64,000 bases of DNA from Iris pallida (lineage: Eukaryota; Streptophyta; Magnoliopsida; Asparagales; Iridaceae): the NCBI GenBank assembly GCA_029216955.1, contig JANAVB010044017.1, forward strand, positions 1,748,534 through 1,812,533, written 5' to 3'. The notes under the pieces were generated by a model. The model was not told the DNA's origin. It did no database searches and was given only the letters and a program-made list of their open reading frames with translations. Positions within the stretch are counted from its first letter, which is position 1; each line of letters starts with the position of its first letter. A program made the position numbers and the translations under genes. This document shows positions 11,651-23,010 of this stretch, piece by piece.

Positions 11651-12431
11651 AGGGTTTGGTGGTATGATTGTAATAAAATTGAAGTGATCGCCGGCGAATA
11701 CTTGTAGCTTCTTTAGGATCTTCAGGTAGTATATCATGTACTGCAAAGTCGATGAAAGGTGCTCTCCAATCTTTGCTGAAGACATTGACTTCAGTTGAAT
11801 TACTGAATTCAATGTTATGATTGTTTTCAACGCAAAATCGTTCTCTATTGGAGATAACAACCATTTGTTGTCTTTTGACCGGAATTGCCAAGACTGCTGC
11901 TAGGTTAGCTAAGGCATCAGCTTCTGTGTTGCATGCTCGACGTAGATGTTCGATGAAGAACCCTTTGAATGAAAAAGCTATTCTGATTGCCGCTTCATGG
12001 TATGGTACCAGATCTTGATGTCGAACTTCGTATGTACCTCTAACCTGAATAACAATCAGCTTAGAATCATCATATACTTCGAGATATTCAATATCCAATT
12101 GTTTAGCTAATTGAAGTCCAATGAGCAAAGTATTGTATTCTGCTATATTGTTGGAGCACGACTCATCTAAGGAATAAGCTCTCTGAGTAGCTAATCCATC
12201 TGGTGAAACAAGAACAATTCCCACTGCAGCGACAAAAGTGCCTCCAGGTCCAATTCTAGATGCTCCGTCGAAGAATAAACGCCAAGTAGGAAATTCTTTT
12301 GAGATCATATTTGATTCTAATGTCTCATCTGGAATTTCATCATAGAGTTTAGATGTCTCAGGGACAGGATGAGCTGCTAAGAAATCAGCGAGTTCTTGGC
12401 CTTTCACAGACTTTTGTGGAACATATACCAT
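11619..12431 (-). pseudogene. RNase H domain of the Tat-like pol (open over 270 codons)
   Basis: The domain degrades RNA in RNA:DNA hybrids during reverse transcription. The longest open stretch of this pol begins VYVPQKS and contains FFDGAS (first Asp), NIAEYN (Glu), YDDSKL (Asp) and TEADALANLA (last Asp), so all four RNase H catalytic acidic residues appear to be present. It is cut off from RT by an in-frame TAG at 12456-12458 and runs into a stop near the integrase boundary. Although this part is open, it belongs to a dead polyprotein. Confidence 0.8.
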
Positions 12432-12439
12432 GTCATATT

Positions 12440-13895
12440 GTGCTAATAATATGGCCTATGTAGCAAGCCTAGAATTGAGTGTACTGGGCTTCTTCATTAA
12501 GACCCGCAGAGGATTAACTCGAGAAATAACATGAATGGTTTGGCCAATGATGTAATGTCTTGTCTTTTGAACAGCAAACATTAAGGCTAAGCATTCCTTC
12601 TCTACCGGACTATAACGATGTTCAGCTCCAATCATCGTCCGACTAAGGTAGTAGATAGCTTGTTCATGACCTTCTTTGTTCTTCTAAGCCAGCAAAGCTC
12701 CCAATGAATGGTCCATTGTCCGGACATACATCAAGAAGGGTATTCCTGAGATCGGGGGTACTAGGACCGGTGGACTCATCAAATACTGCTTTATGTCATC
12801 AAATGCTCGTTGACATTCTTCTGTCTAAATAAAAGATACACCTTTCTTTATTAACTGGGTAAATGGTCTGCAACGTCCAAACAAATTCGAAATGAACCTC
12901 CTAATGTAAGCAAGTCGACCCTGGAATCCTCGTAGCTCTTTTAGGTTGCGTGGAGGACGTATCTCTTGAATGGCTTTGATCTTCTCGGGATCAACGTGTA
13001 TACCTTTAGAGGTAATGACGAACCCGAGAAATTTGCCACTAGAGACTCCCAAGAAAGACTTGGTGGAGTTCATTTTTGAGTTAATGCTGGCGCATTAGAT
13101 TGAAGATGGTTCTTATATCTTGGATATGATCTTCCTTTAGACGACTTTTGACAACAATATCATCAACATAACATTCAACGGTCTTTCGCAAATGATCTCA
13201 AAAGATAGTACTCATGGCCCACTAGTAAGTTGCACCCGCATTTTTAAGACCGAAAGGCATGACTATATAACAGTATATTCCGCGAGGAGTACGGAATGAA
13301 GTATGTTTTTTATCTTCAGGATTCATCGGATTTGATTGTATTCAGAAAACCCATCCATGAAAGAGATTCGTTCGAATCCACAAGTATTGTCGATCATGAC
13401 ATCAGTAATTGGAAGAGGGAATTCATCTTTAGAACAAGCGTCATTGAGATTTCGAAAGTCTATGCACACTTGAACCTTCCCGGTCTTCTTCAAGACTTGT
13501 GCAATATTGGCTACCCAGTCAGGATGTTGTTCTTCTCTGATAAAACCACAAGCGATAAGCTTTCTAACTTCGTCATCTATCGCATCCATCATCTCAGGCT
13601 TGAGTCGGCGTTGCTGTTGTTTGACTGGCTTGGCATTAGGCAAAATGTTAAGTTTATGAGTTGCGACCTGAGGATCTAAACCCGGCATATCTTCATAGCT
13701 CCAGGCGAAGACATCGATATATTCACGAATGTGGTGAATCAGTTCTTGTTTATCATCCTCTGGGAGATTTTTGCTAATGAAGATCGGTCGTGGTACATCT
13801 TTCTCTCCAACATCGATCTGGATTAGTTGATCTTCGGTAGGTGGTTCTCGTTGTTCAAACGGAGTTCCCACTGAGTGTCCATCCTTTGTGCCCAA
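12440..13895 (-). pseudogene. Reverse transcriptase of the Tat-like pol, inactivated
   Basis: Recognisable RT blocks on the minus strand are the pre-RT region (DVFAWSYEDMPGLDP), fingers (CIDFRNLNDAC), palm (FMDGFSEYNQI), the MPFGLKNAGATY block, the YVDD active-site box (about 13145-13180) and the thumb (ELRGFQGRLAYIRRFISN). Breaks include TAG codons at 12456-12458, 12684-12686 and 12825-12827, a frameshift near 13324 after YNQIR, and a stop plus one-base insertion near 13075-13090. Two of the TAG codons replace a conserved Trp position, consistent with point decay. Confidence 0.85.
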
Positions 13896-14065
13896 GGATC
13901 TGCTTCAGGAGCTTCTTTAATATCATCATCGTCATTTTCTGAGAACTCTGCAGACACCATATTAGAAGATACTGTCACCCGATGGACATGATCAATACTG
14001 GTATTAGAGTCCCATAAAATAGAATCTAAAGAATTAGAGCGTTCATCTTTATTAAATTTAGAGGC

Positions 14066-14719
14066 TTATGGAGTCATAACTGGTGAAGTATAGCCCAGCC
14101 CATGTTTTGTTTTGCTATAGTATTGTTGTGATTTTCCTTTTAGAACAAGAATACGAATAGGAGTTCGCCTTCCTTTGCCGCCATTGAGGCCGGTTTTGAA
14201 ATCATAACCCATTTTACGGATGATTGCCTTGGATTGTGGACTATAACGACGTAGTTGTAGCCTTCTTGTATCATCCTTATTATCGCTGTCAAGCATGATT
14301 TTTTGTTCTTTTCTTTTACTAAAAAGTATAGGAGTTTCGCCTTTCTTTCGAGAATGAACTAGCAAGAATGATTCTTGTATTGATTCCAGTGATACCACGT
14401 TTTGGAGAGATGGTACGACTCCTATTGTAAGTGGTTTGAAGCTATCTAGCATATCCAAATAACATTGAGTATGATAAGAGACATCAGTATACTGCAAAGG
14501 AGATGCTACTTTATTGATCTTTACATCATCATTTACAATAGGACCTTTAGCCTTAGAAGGCTTAGTCAGATTGATAACCAGAGGAGAAGAAAGAACGAGA
14601 AGGAGGAGAGGTTTTTTAAGACGAAGGTCGATTACAAGTGGCTCAGAAAAGGTGAGCTCCCTTTGTTCCTGTCTAACACCAGGAAGCTGCTTCTTGTGAG
14701 AAGGAAGGTAAATAGTCAA
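14066..14719 (-). pseudogene. Protease-RT linker with G-patch-like segment
   Basis: An open frame of 217 codons between the protease end and RT. Its C-terminal part has RKMGYDFKTGLNGGKGRRTP and then KHGLGY, resembling the glycine-rich G-patch-like segment seen in the pol linker of Tat-group elements. That family link is from general knowledge and cannot be tested here. The N-terminal half is not recognisable. Confidence 0.5.
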
Positions 14720-15635
14720 TGTCTTGGAAGACTGAGGACAGGAAGTATGTCTTTTAACAGGACCACCAAAGTGTCATTTGGCACACCTTTCTGTTCTTTG
14801 TCAGTATCTATTGCCAATACCACCTTCATGAATTCTTCTTTGTACATACGAGAATCGTTGCAGTATGCTTCCACCCCCTTGAAAGGATTTAGGTCTATAA
14901 CTTCTTTCTGTACTACTCTATTGCCATCCACATATTTAAAACATTGGTAGAGGGTAGAAGGTATAATGTTGTGTTCGTGAAGGAATGGTCTTCCCAGCAA
15001 AGCATTATATGAACCATGATTATCAATCACATAGAAAGTCACCTTCGTACGAAGATTGTCGATTTGAAGTTTCAGGCGTATCTTTCCAAAGGTTCACTTC
15101 TTCCTTGATTGAACCCCAAGATAGTAGTGACAGTTGTAGAAAGGTTGTGCACCGAGATCTTCAAAGCGTCCAACAAAGTCTTCGGCATGATGCTAAGTGC
15201 AGACCTTGGGTCAATCAGAATGCGATTGACTTGCATGGTGTCCACATATCCCGTAAAGTAGAGAGGACGATCATGACGATTGTCTTCTAACAACATGTCA
15301 TCTTGTGTAAAAGTGATGTTGGACATTAATTCAAATACACTATGACAATGTGTACAACTGACAGGCTCCTTTTTATGCTTCTTGAGGAAAGAAAGACAAG
15401 CATCAGCCTGCATCAAGGCCTCACTCAGCGTTTCTCGAGTCTCTTTTGAGAGACGTAAGAGTTCGAAGATTGACAATCTCGCTGGAGTGTTAGCCAATTG
15501 AGCCAGTATGTCAAAATTATATGGCTTCTCAAGTCCGAGAGATGGGGACTTCTTCAACGCTTTATCAAAGCGGACAGGTTGCTTTCCCTTGTCTGCTGAT
15601 ATTGGTTTGGGAAGAATCGGTTCCACTACTGGCAA
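14716..15635 (-). pseudogene. Aspartic protease region of the Tat-like pol
   Basis: The frame 15635-15072 carries RPLYFTGYVDTMQVNRILID, then PRSALSIMP. This is the retropepsin active-site region, but the glycine of the usual D-x-G-S style motif is Arg. The next frame (15042-14716) has FYVIDNHGSYNALLGRPFLH and a PSTLYQCFKY block, the usual C-terminal part. The two parts are in different frames, so there is a frameshift near 15060. The Gly-to-Arg change would be expected to inactivate the enzyme. Confidence 0.75.
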
Positions 15636-15989
15636 AGATGTAGATGGTATATTCTCAACATGGGAAGATGATGCAGGAATAACATCAGGAGATGGAGCAA
15701 GATTCTCTTGAGTTTTGGGATACTCTCAGAGGTAAGGTCTCCCAGATCTGGTGCGATTAAAATTTCTTCTTCTGCTACAGGTTCAAAGGATACCATGTTG
15801 CAACTCTTTGATTTAGTTTTAGAACGCTTCTTTTGATTGGAAGAAGAAGGTGCCTCAAAGTTTGCCACTAGATCTGGATGAATTTACATGATTTTCCTTT
15901 ATCGTGGATAGCGGAACAAGACCTTCATTTTGGGGAGGTGGAAGATTCACAATCTCAAGAGTAGTCCTAGGAATAGGGACGACACCATC

Positions 15990-17430
15990 TTGCACTAGTT
16001 GCGGTGAAAGTCACCAAATTGCACAGAGATGACATTGGTCGTCACTGTCTTCTCGTCCTGTTGGAGAGTAACTGCACCAGAGTTGACCATCTCTTGGATT
16101 TTGTCCTTGAGCACGTAACATGCTCGAGTTGGATGCCCTATAAACCTGTGTTAACACAATATTTAGGGTGGTCAGTCTTACCCTTCCTCTGGTCGTTTCG
16201 CCTCTACGGTTGAAGTTTATTGCTTTTGATCAAGCAATCAAAGATACTCATAATATCATCTTCATCGAAAGAATACTCTTTATTTGGACGAGGTGCTGTT
16301 TGTGGTGGTTGATGGAGTGGGTGCAGGCTGACCAACTATTGACAGCCAATGACTCCTTGCCCTTGAGATTGATGGCCAACGTTTCCTTACCCTTACGATT
16401 GTTCTGGCGATTATTGTTGCCAGATGTAGGGTGTTCGTCTTGGTTAGGATTAGCCATTTGCACTCCTAACTGTTTGAACTTCTCAGCACTAACTTCCGCA
16501 GCTTTGGTATTTACAATGAAAGAAGGCCAGTCTTGAATTATGTCGATCCTGTCTACATATTGATAATAGGCAACAAGTTTGATTTGAGTGTCTATTGTCA
16601 CAACAGATGGAGTTTCTAGGGGCATTTTAAGTGCCTCACGGCAGAATCTTTCAATAAATTCTCAGTGGTTTCATTGTGTTTTTGCTTAATTTTAATGAGG
16701 GCAGACATAGTCATGTCGTTGACCCCCTCATAAAATCATTCCAAGAATATTTGCTTGAAACCAGCAAAGGTGGTTATACAGCCATCAGGCAAACTACGAT
16801 ACCAGTCATATGTAGCACCGGCTAAACAACCGACGAACACCCTGGTAAAAGAGCATCATTTGGCTATAATTGATCAGTCATCACTTCAAAGTGATTGATA
16901 TACTGACTTTGAGAAGTATTGCCATCAAACAGCATAATGGTAGGAAGCTTGTATTTAGGAGGAAATTGAACCTCCTTCCATTCTGCATGATAAGGTTTTT
17001 TTATCCCAAGTCTTTGTAGACCATCCTTCTGCTTGTAGGCCTCGAACTGGGTACGTAAGAGTTTTATAGCCTCATTAGCATCCCCTGATGACTGTGAATT
17101 AGTGGGTTGATTCGAGGTATTAGGAGGAGGAACTGCACGATAATTACCACCCTCAGTACCAAACTGACTGGGAGCGATTTGAATCGGTACAGAAGCAACC
17201 TGGGGAGATGGTACCCCCAGACCAACATTGATAGGCACAGAAGATGCTATGAGCTCAGGATTTGTAGCAGGAATTATAACCGGTGGCACTGCATGTTGAG
17301 CCACGATTATGTGCATACTTGCGACCATTTCAGCCATGGTCTTCAGTTTATCTTCCAGTACAGCAATTCGTTGTTCTTGACTGGATGAACTAGAAGCGTC
17401 TTGGTCTTCTGTAACGACATATACTGTCAC
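15990..17430 (-). pseudogene. Gag region of the Tat-like element
   Basis: On the minus strand 17430-16864 contains a heptad-like stretch (RIAVLEDKLKTMAEMVASM), a Pro/Ser/Gln-rich spacer and a block ending LPTIMLFDGNTSQSQYINHF, the start of the retrotransposon gag domain. The capsid-like part continues to about 16250 in another frame (WYRSLPDG, then LKDSAVRHLK). A knuckle-like end lies near 16080-16170 (PKYCVNTG, then GHPTRACYVLKDKIQEM). Several frameshifts separate these parts. Gag packages the element RNA into particles. Confidence 0.7.
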
Positions 17431-18793
17431 CTCTCTTGCTACTATTGACAGATAGTTTGTTCAAAGCTTTCACTATCTGCGTCAAAATTAGATAAAGAAT
17501 CCTCTCCAGATGGGTAATGGAGAGATCTTCCTAATTAAAGACATCCTGGTCCAAATTCCGATTTTTGATCTGGTATGTTGAAAGACCCCTTCACTGGATT
17601 CAAGGAGTTGACCCAAGTACTATTGACTAGGATTGCGAGACGTGCCACGTATTGAAGATTTTCTACCCCTAGTGTCCCGGAAAGTCATATTGATAGAAGC
17701 ATATAACAGCTCATCTTCATCTACCATCATGGGTTCAGGAGTTGAAGCATAGTTCAAACGATCGAAGACAGATCGTTTAGCTAATTGACAACAACACTTG
17801 ATAACCACTTCATGAACACAGTGGAGTTCTGATGGGTGGTTTAGAGGTGAGTGAGATGTCTCCGTGATCTTCTGTTTTTGTGTAAGACGTTCCCGGAGAT
17901 CAGTTACCACCACGGGACGAGAAGAAGTCGGAGGAACGTATTCCTTAATGATGTTAGGAACATGACTCCGGTTCTTAAGATGCTTAGTTCCGTGGGTGTA
18001 CAGAGAAGTACTTAACTCATTGGCATAAGTGATTGGGTCTTTCTCTTCAAGGCTATGATTCTGGCGCAAGTTAACCCTTGGCATAGGATGCTTGCGTTTT
18101 ACCGAGGTTGATACTGATTGACGCCTGTTGAGATAGGTGCACAAATCAAATAATTCTGCTCCCGGTGTATCTGTCTGAGATACCAACAATTTTCCTTACT
18201 TGGATCTTGAGATATACAAGGTTGGAAGATCTTGATTAGTTACCATAGGGGTAGGCAGAATACCTCTTTGATCAACATTCTTCCCTCTAGCAGAAATTTG
18301 AAGACCTCTATTGAGAATAGAGGAATCTCTGTTCACAGGAATTCTTGTTTTGACTGGTGCAAATGTACAGTCTGAGATATTTTCCTTCGAGTCATAGACC
18401 GGGGAAGATTGAGAAAAGACCAAAGGCTTTCTTTATTTTGTGAAGGGTTATCTAAGAAGCGTTTCCCTCTGTTTTTTTGTTGAACCACAGTAGGCACAGG
18501 TTACGCAAGTTGAGGAAGTGCCAAAGGGCCCTTTCCTTTGTTCTGTCTAGTACTATAGCTAGAACATTGCTTCTCCAAGTTCAGAACTGGAGAAGAAGAA
18601 GGAATAGCCAAAAGGATATTTCTTTTAGATTGCGCCAGGGCAACAGAGTGAGTGGGTTGCGTACAGGCAACAGTATTAGACTGCGCCTTGGTCACAGAAG
18701 CAGTTTGCGCCGTGGCAGCATAGTAAATAGGTTGCGCTCGGGCAACAGAGTGAGTGGGTTGTGCGTGGGCAACAGAAGCAGGGTACGCCTTGG
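17431..18793 (-). pseudogene. N-terminal region upstream of gag, unrecognised, with short peptide repeats
   Basis: Three open pieces (18695-18501, 18423-18196, 18189-17620) precede gag; the last two share the gag frame and are separated by single stops. No domain is recognised. The first part has a 10-residue repeat around AQPTHSVA at 18640-18790. Its start cannot be fixed: the ATG at 18803-18801 is followed by a TAG as third codon. Extra coding sequence before gag is known in some Tat-group elements such as Ogre; whether this is the same is unknown. Confidence 0.4.
18640..18790 (-). repeat. ~30-bp coding repeat at the start of the gag-pol region
   Basis: On the minus strand CGCAACCCACTCACTCTGTT recurs at about 30- and 90-base spacing, with more diverged units between (CGCAACCTATTTACTATGCT, CGCAAACTGCTTCTGTGACC). 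The translation is a repeated ten-residue unit of the form x-A-Q-x-x-x-S-V-A. Confidence 0.5.
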
Positions 18794-19240
18794 CCTAGCC
18801 CATATAATTACATCTTGTCAAAAAAAATTAAATTAAATCAACAATGAATACCCATAAATCAAATCAAATTTATCAACGAACTTCAAAATTCAAAATGAAC
18901 AAAAATCCATCAAAATACAACTCTGGATGCAACAGCTATTTTCAAGATTCAAAATTCGACAATCATTCATCAAAATCAATAAATACAACTCAAATTCAAC
19001 CATAATCCATCAAAATCAAATTTAACAACAGTAAGTAAAAATAAATCAAATCAAGGGAAAAAAGAGTTCTCAAATCGAAATTAAAATAAGATTCTAAAGC
19101 GTCGTTCCGGGAATCTCTCAAGGGTTCCTAACTGTGATTGAGTACCTTCAATATATCCTATTCCTACTGCAGGTTGTAGTGGTACTCAAGTTCGAATACC
19201 ACTACATAAACTCGACCTGCATGTGCCACCACTAAAAACG
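18794..19240 (-). other. 5' leader of the long-LTR family, copy next to gag-pol
   Basis: This segment is nearly identical to 24811-25250 and 59728-60175, the leaders of the two non-coding internal domains. In each case it sits just inside an LTR end. Here it leads into the gag-pol remnant, while in the other two it leads into non-coding DNA; the sequences part company immediately after GGGCTAGG. It contains the leader hairpin at 19175-19206 (10-bp stem, 12-nt loop) with an outer stem TGCAGGT/ACCTGCA. Confidence 0.7.
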
Positions 19241-22200
19241 TGCATGACCCGCACCCACTGTTAGGATACGAGAACGTAACAACGCCCAGCCTACGCCGCA
19301 GTGTCGGCGGTAGAACCCTGTCCTAGGTTACATCATCTAACAATATAATGCTAAGCAGATACAGTCTCAATCACATTTAAGGTAGAGCATGATAAGGTTA
19401 GATAAAACATAAAATCTAAAGAGATACGGGAGATAGAAGTCTAAGTGTCTAAGATATAAAAACCCAGAATATATCTCAAAACTCAAATACAGTAATCCAC
19501 AAAGTAAATACAACTCCAGACAAATGAAATAACTATCTAAACAATCTCTAAGGTGTCTCCTCTAGGCTAGCAGACAACCTCCAAGCTATCTGTAAAATTT
19601 ATCAACAGGTCCAGTCAGGACAGGAACGAGCACATCTCATCTAGAAAACCCAAGTAAATGACAGAGAACTATAAAGCAGTTATAGGCAGTTGTATTGATG
19701 AAAATGGCAGTTTATATTCAGGTGATGGTAAGAAAGACAGATAAGGTGCAAGGAAAGTAAATAACTAATCAAGAGAAGAATCATAGCAATGATGTCTGTA
19801 AAAAAATAGAACTAGCTGAACCAGGGTAATATGATATAAAGTCCAGACAACAATGTAGACCAGTGTAACTCCAATGTAAGTCCATACAAGATGAATCTAA
19901 TACAAGATAAATCCAGCAAGGGACGATTCCAGTTATAGTGATTAATGATTCCAGGGTGAGTCCAGCCTATACTCTAACAGTGTGTTTTAAAATACCGAGA
20001 TCGACATGTAAACGGCTGTGGGTAATCCGGCACACCTCTCACTGATCAGGCGAGAGATGGCTATCATTCCAGTAGATTCCAGTAGGGGTGATTCCAGTAA
20101 TGGGGTATGTCTATATGTCTTACTCTAGTATTTCCCCTCCCAGCAAGTGAATCCAGAATTCCGACACAATGATTCAAGATGAGTCCAGCCAAAATATAAT
20201 GATACCAGTAAATGATTCCAGTAAATGATTCCAGCAGGTGATTCCAGTAATAGAAGCCGGAAATGATGATACCAGTAATAGAGGTCAGAAAATAAATATG
20301 TATCGTATATATGAATCTAGTAATATCCACACGTGTTGTAACAGAGAATCGCATACAACTAACTAGAACTGCAATACAGTAATTGACAAATAAATGAGAG
20401 AACTATCAGAGAATGTACTCGTCTGATAACCTGAACAGCTGATAAGTATACGGGGTCCAACTGAAGCCACAGAGTCCTATTTAAAGCAACACATGCTACA
20501 AGGTGTCTGGCTCCTAATTAGAACAGCACAAGTCACAACATGTCCAGAAGGGTAATATAAAGCACTACAATGCATTATACATGAATCTAGGTCAAACTAG
20601 GTCATGTCCTAACCCAGCAAGTCTTACTAGGCCTAACCAAGACTATCCTAGCAAGCACACATCATATAAGGCTATACAAGCCAACATACACCCAACTCTA
20701 TATAGCATACAATTATTGAATACTCAAATAGGCAAGAATTCACATTGGATATACACTAGGTAATCTATTACTTTAAGCTATATATGTCTACACATATATA
20801 CACATGCATATATTGGTATTCAACATTAGGTCTACAATCATGGCATTTCAAATGGTTATATAAACTTATATATTACAACACAATATGCTAACATATATAT
20901 ATACATACATAGCTAAGTTAACTATATTTATAAATACTTATTTAAGAGGCCATGTGTGTGTATGTGAACATGAGAAAGGGGCAAGTGAGGGTTAAATGGG
21001 CATACATAGTGTATACATATCAAAGAGTGTCAAAGTATAAGTGAACAATGTGTCAAGTGTGATAGTGTCAACATAGTGTAAGGGGGTACATGAGGTAATA
21101 TAGGATTTGTGTTAACATAGAACATTACATCTCAATAACTTGTATATTGCATACATTACATCTATTATTACATATATTTGCTTGTATTCATTCATTATTC
21201 ATTTATTCTCTTGCACCACTATAGCACCATACATTATATACTATGGAACCTACATATTCATTACAAGCCATACTTATACATGCTTACATTAGATAGGATA
21301 CTTACACCTTATACATCATTTATTTAACCATTTACTCATGCTTGTATTCTCTATTTAATTACATAATGTATATACATTAACATGGGTTAAAATCAAATAG
21401 AATATATATTACACACAAGGGTGCACAAAATACATATGCCAAATAGTAACTCCTACTAATAATCAATACTGTACCATCTCAGCATGAATTAAAATTTAGG
21501 ATTAAAGTATGTTATATCTATGTGTTAGCTTTCCGAAACTTTAAACAGATCGCGTTTTCATTTCCGAAAACTCCCGAAATCGCAAAAACACCGAGAACGC
21601 GTTTATCTTTCGTACAGCTGACACTCAAATAATTCTCCAGAAAGTTACAGAAAGAATTAGGCCTATTAATACATGTTTTTGGAAAAGCTAACTGCAATAT
21701 GCTTCTTTTAAAAAAAACAGGAGATTAAACCGAGCTTTGAGCTAGAAGTTATGACATTTCTAAGTTAGGGCTGAAATTAAAAACGTGGATAAAAATCATG
21801 ACGGATTTAGGTAGTTTGAGACAAAAGAACACAAGTATATAACATAATATATCAAGAACTCACTCTCTACACTAATATGTATATAAGACACTATAGAACA
21901 CATCTCCAATACAAAATATGAGATTAAACATGTAATAATTCATTCATACATAACAACAACACATAGTGTGTCCAAATTTGGGATTTTCCCACATGGACAC
22001 AACCACAACACAAAGGACACTCCTATGACCTCCAAATGGACACAAATGGACACAAATGGAGATACAACCATGGGGGTCATTCCTATGGGTTCAAAATAGA
22101 CCTATATGCATGAGAAAATGAAAAGAAGGAATTTATACCTCCCGGTAGATCGAATCAAAGAAAACCTTCCCGGAGCGACACCGACACGTAGAGATTCCAA

Positions 22201-23010
22201 AAGGACACGAACGAGCTCCGAATCCTACCAAACTTGGTAGCTTCCTCCTTGGCTAGAATGGAGAAGGAAAGAAGAAGATTTGGTGGCGAAATGGAAGGAT
22301 TTGGTGGAGAAATTGCTAGGGATTGCTCTCTAGGAATTTGGGAAAGAACAAGAGAGAGAGTGTGGATGAGAATAATGAAATGAACTTGAGCCTATCCTCT
22401 CCCAAAGTGGCTGGCCATATGGGGCTATTTGTCCTATTATGGTAAGGTCCAAAATGCCCCCACTAACCTATTCTATGAGTATTAGGAAAGGGCTAATTGG
22501 TTGGGGCTAAATTAGTCATTCTAAAGTCTCTAATCACACTAACCTTATCCATAATAATTAGTCTAACCTCTAACTAAAATATTTCTATTATGTGGACTAA
22601 AATTAATATTATGTGGGCCATGCCTAACTAGTGTGTGTGTTCCACTAGAGTCAAACTACCCCCGGGTCCCCGTTTCAAGTCGGATTGAGTTGAAATTCGA
22701 ACCCGACTCAAATAACCCCAAAACAATATCATAAATATAAAATAATATCAAAATAATTCAAAGAGGTCAAATGCAAAAAATATCCTTAGGCCAAAAATGA
22801 TATTAAATATCATAATCACATGGTTAGGCTCTAGGTCAAACAGTCTCTAGGGTTTCACTAGCAAAACATCAAAACCACAAGTCATTGATTTAAATAATTT
22901 TAAAATGATTTAAAATCACCAAAAATCATATTATGAATTAAATATTATTATAAAAATAATTATAAACACGAAATTTCAAATTACCCTCATTTGGGAAACT
23001 GGGTGCTACA
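19241..23010 (-). repeat. LTR1 of the array (3770 bp)
   Basis: Minus-sense start TGTAGCACCCAG at 23010; end GGGTCATGCA at 19241, where LTR2 and LTR3 have GGGTCGTGACA. It is closely similar to LTR2, LTR3 and LTR4 along its whole length. It includes a short-unit repeat of TGATTCCAGTAAA around 20060-20260 that varies in copy number among the four LTRs. Small frames (20064-20354, 20581-20763) recur in the copies with indels and are not taken as genes. Confidence 0.9.
22131..22139 (-). promoter_or_regulatory. TATA box of the long-LTR promoter
   Basis: GGTATAAAT on the minus strand, about 870 bases inside the LTR start, preserved in all four LTRs (22131-22139, 28148-28156, 57048-57056, 63084-63092). 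Conservation and position support a U3 promoter, with a long R-U5 of about 2.9 kb downstream. Confidence 0.5.

Larger units (their letters stand above)
11505..18793 (-). pseudogene. Tat-like Ty3/gypsy gag-pol polyprotein, broken, integrase cut by element B
   Basis: Read on the minus strand the order is N-terminal region, gag (17430-16000), protease (15635-14716), linker (14719-14066), reverse transcriptase (13895-12460), RNase H (12431-11619) and the start of integrase (about 11645-11510). The style of the protease, linker and RT, with an EDMPGLDP-type block before RT, fits the non-chromoviral Tat group rather than chromoviruses. The frame is interrupted by many stops and frameshifts, so no polyprotein can be made. 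Element B is inserted in the integrase coding region at 11505. The rest of integrase is not in the window. Upstream it joins the leader shared with the LARD copies. Confidence 0.85.

Noticed and set aside
13296..13679. 127-codon plus frame
   Set aside because: It is the antisense shadow of the reverse transcriptase region.
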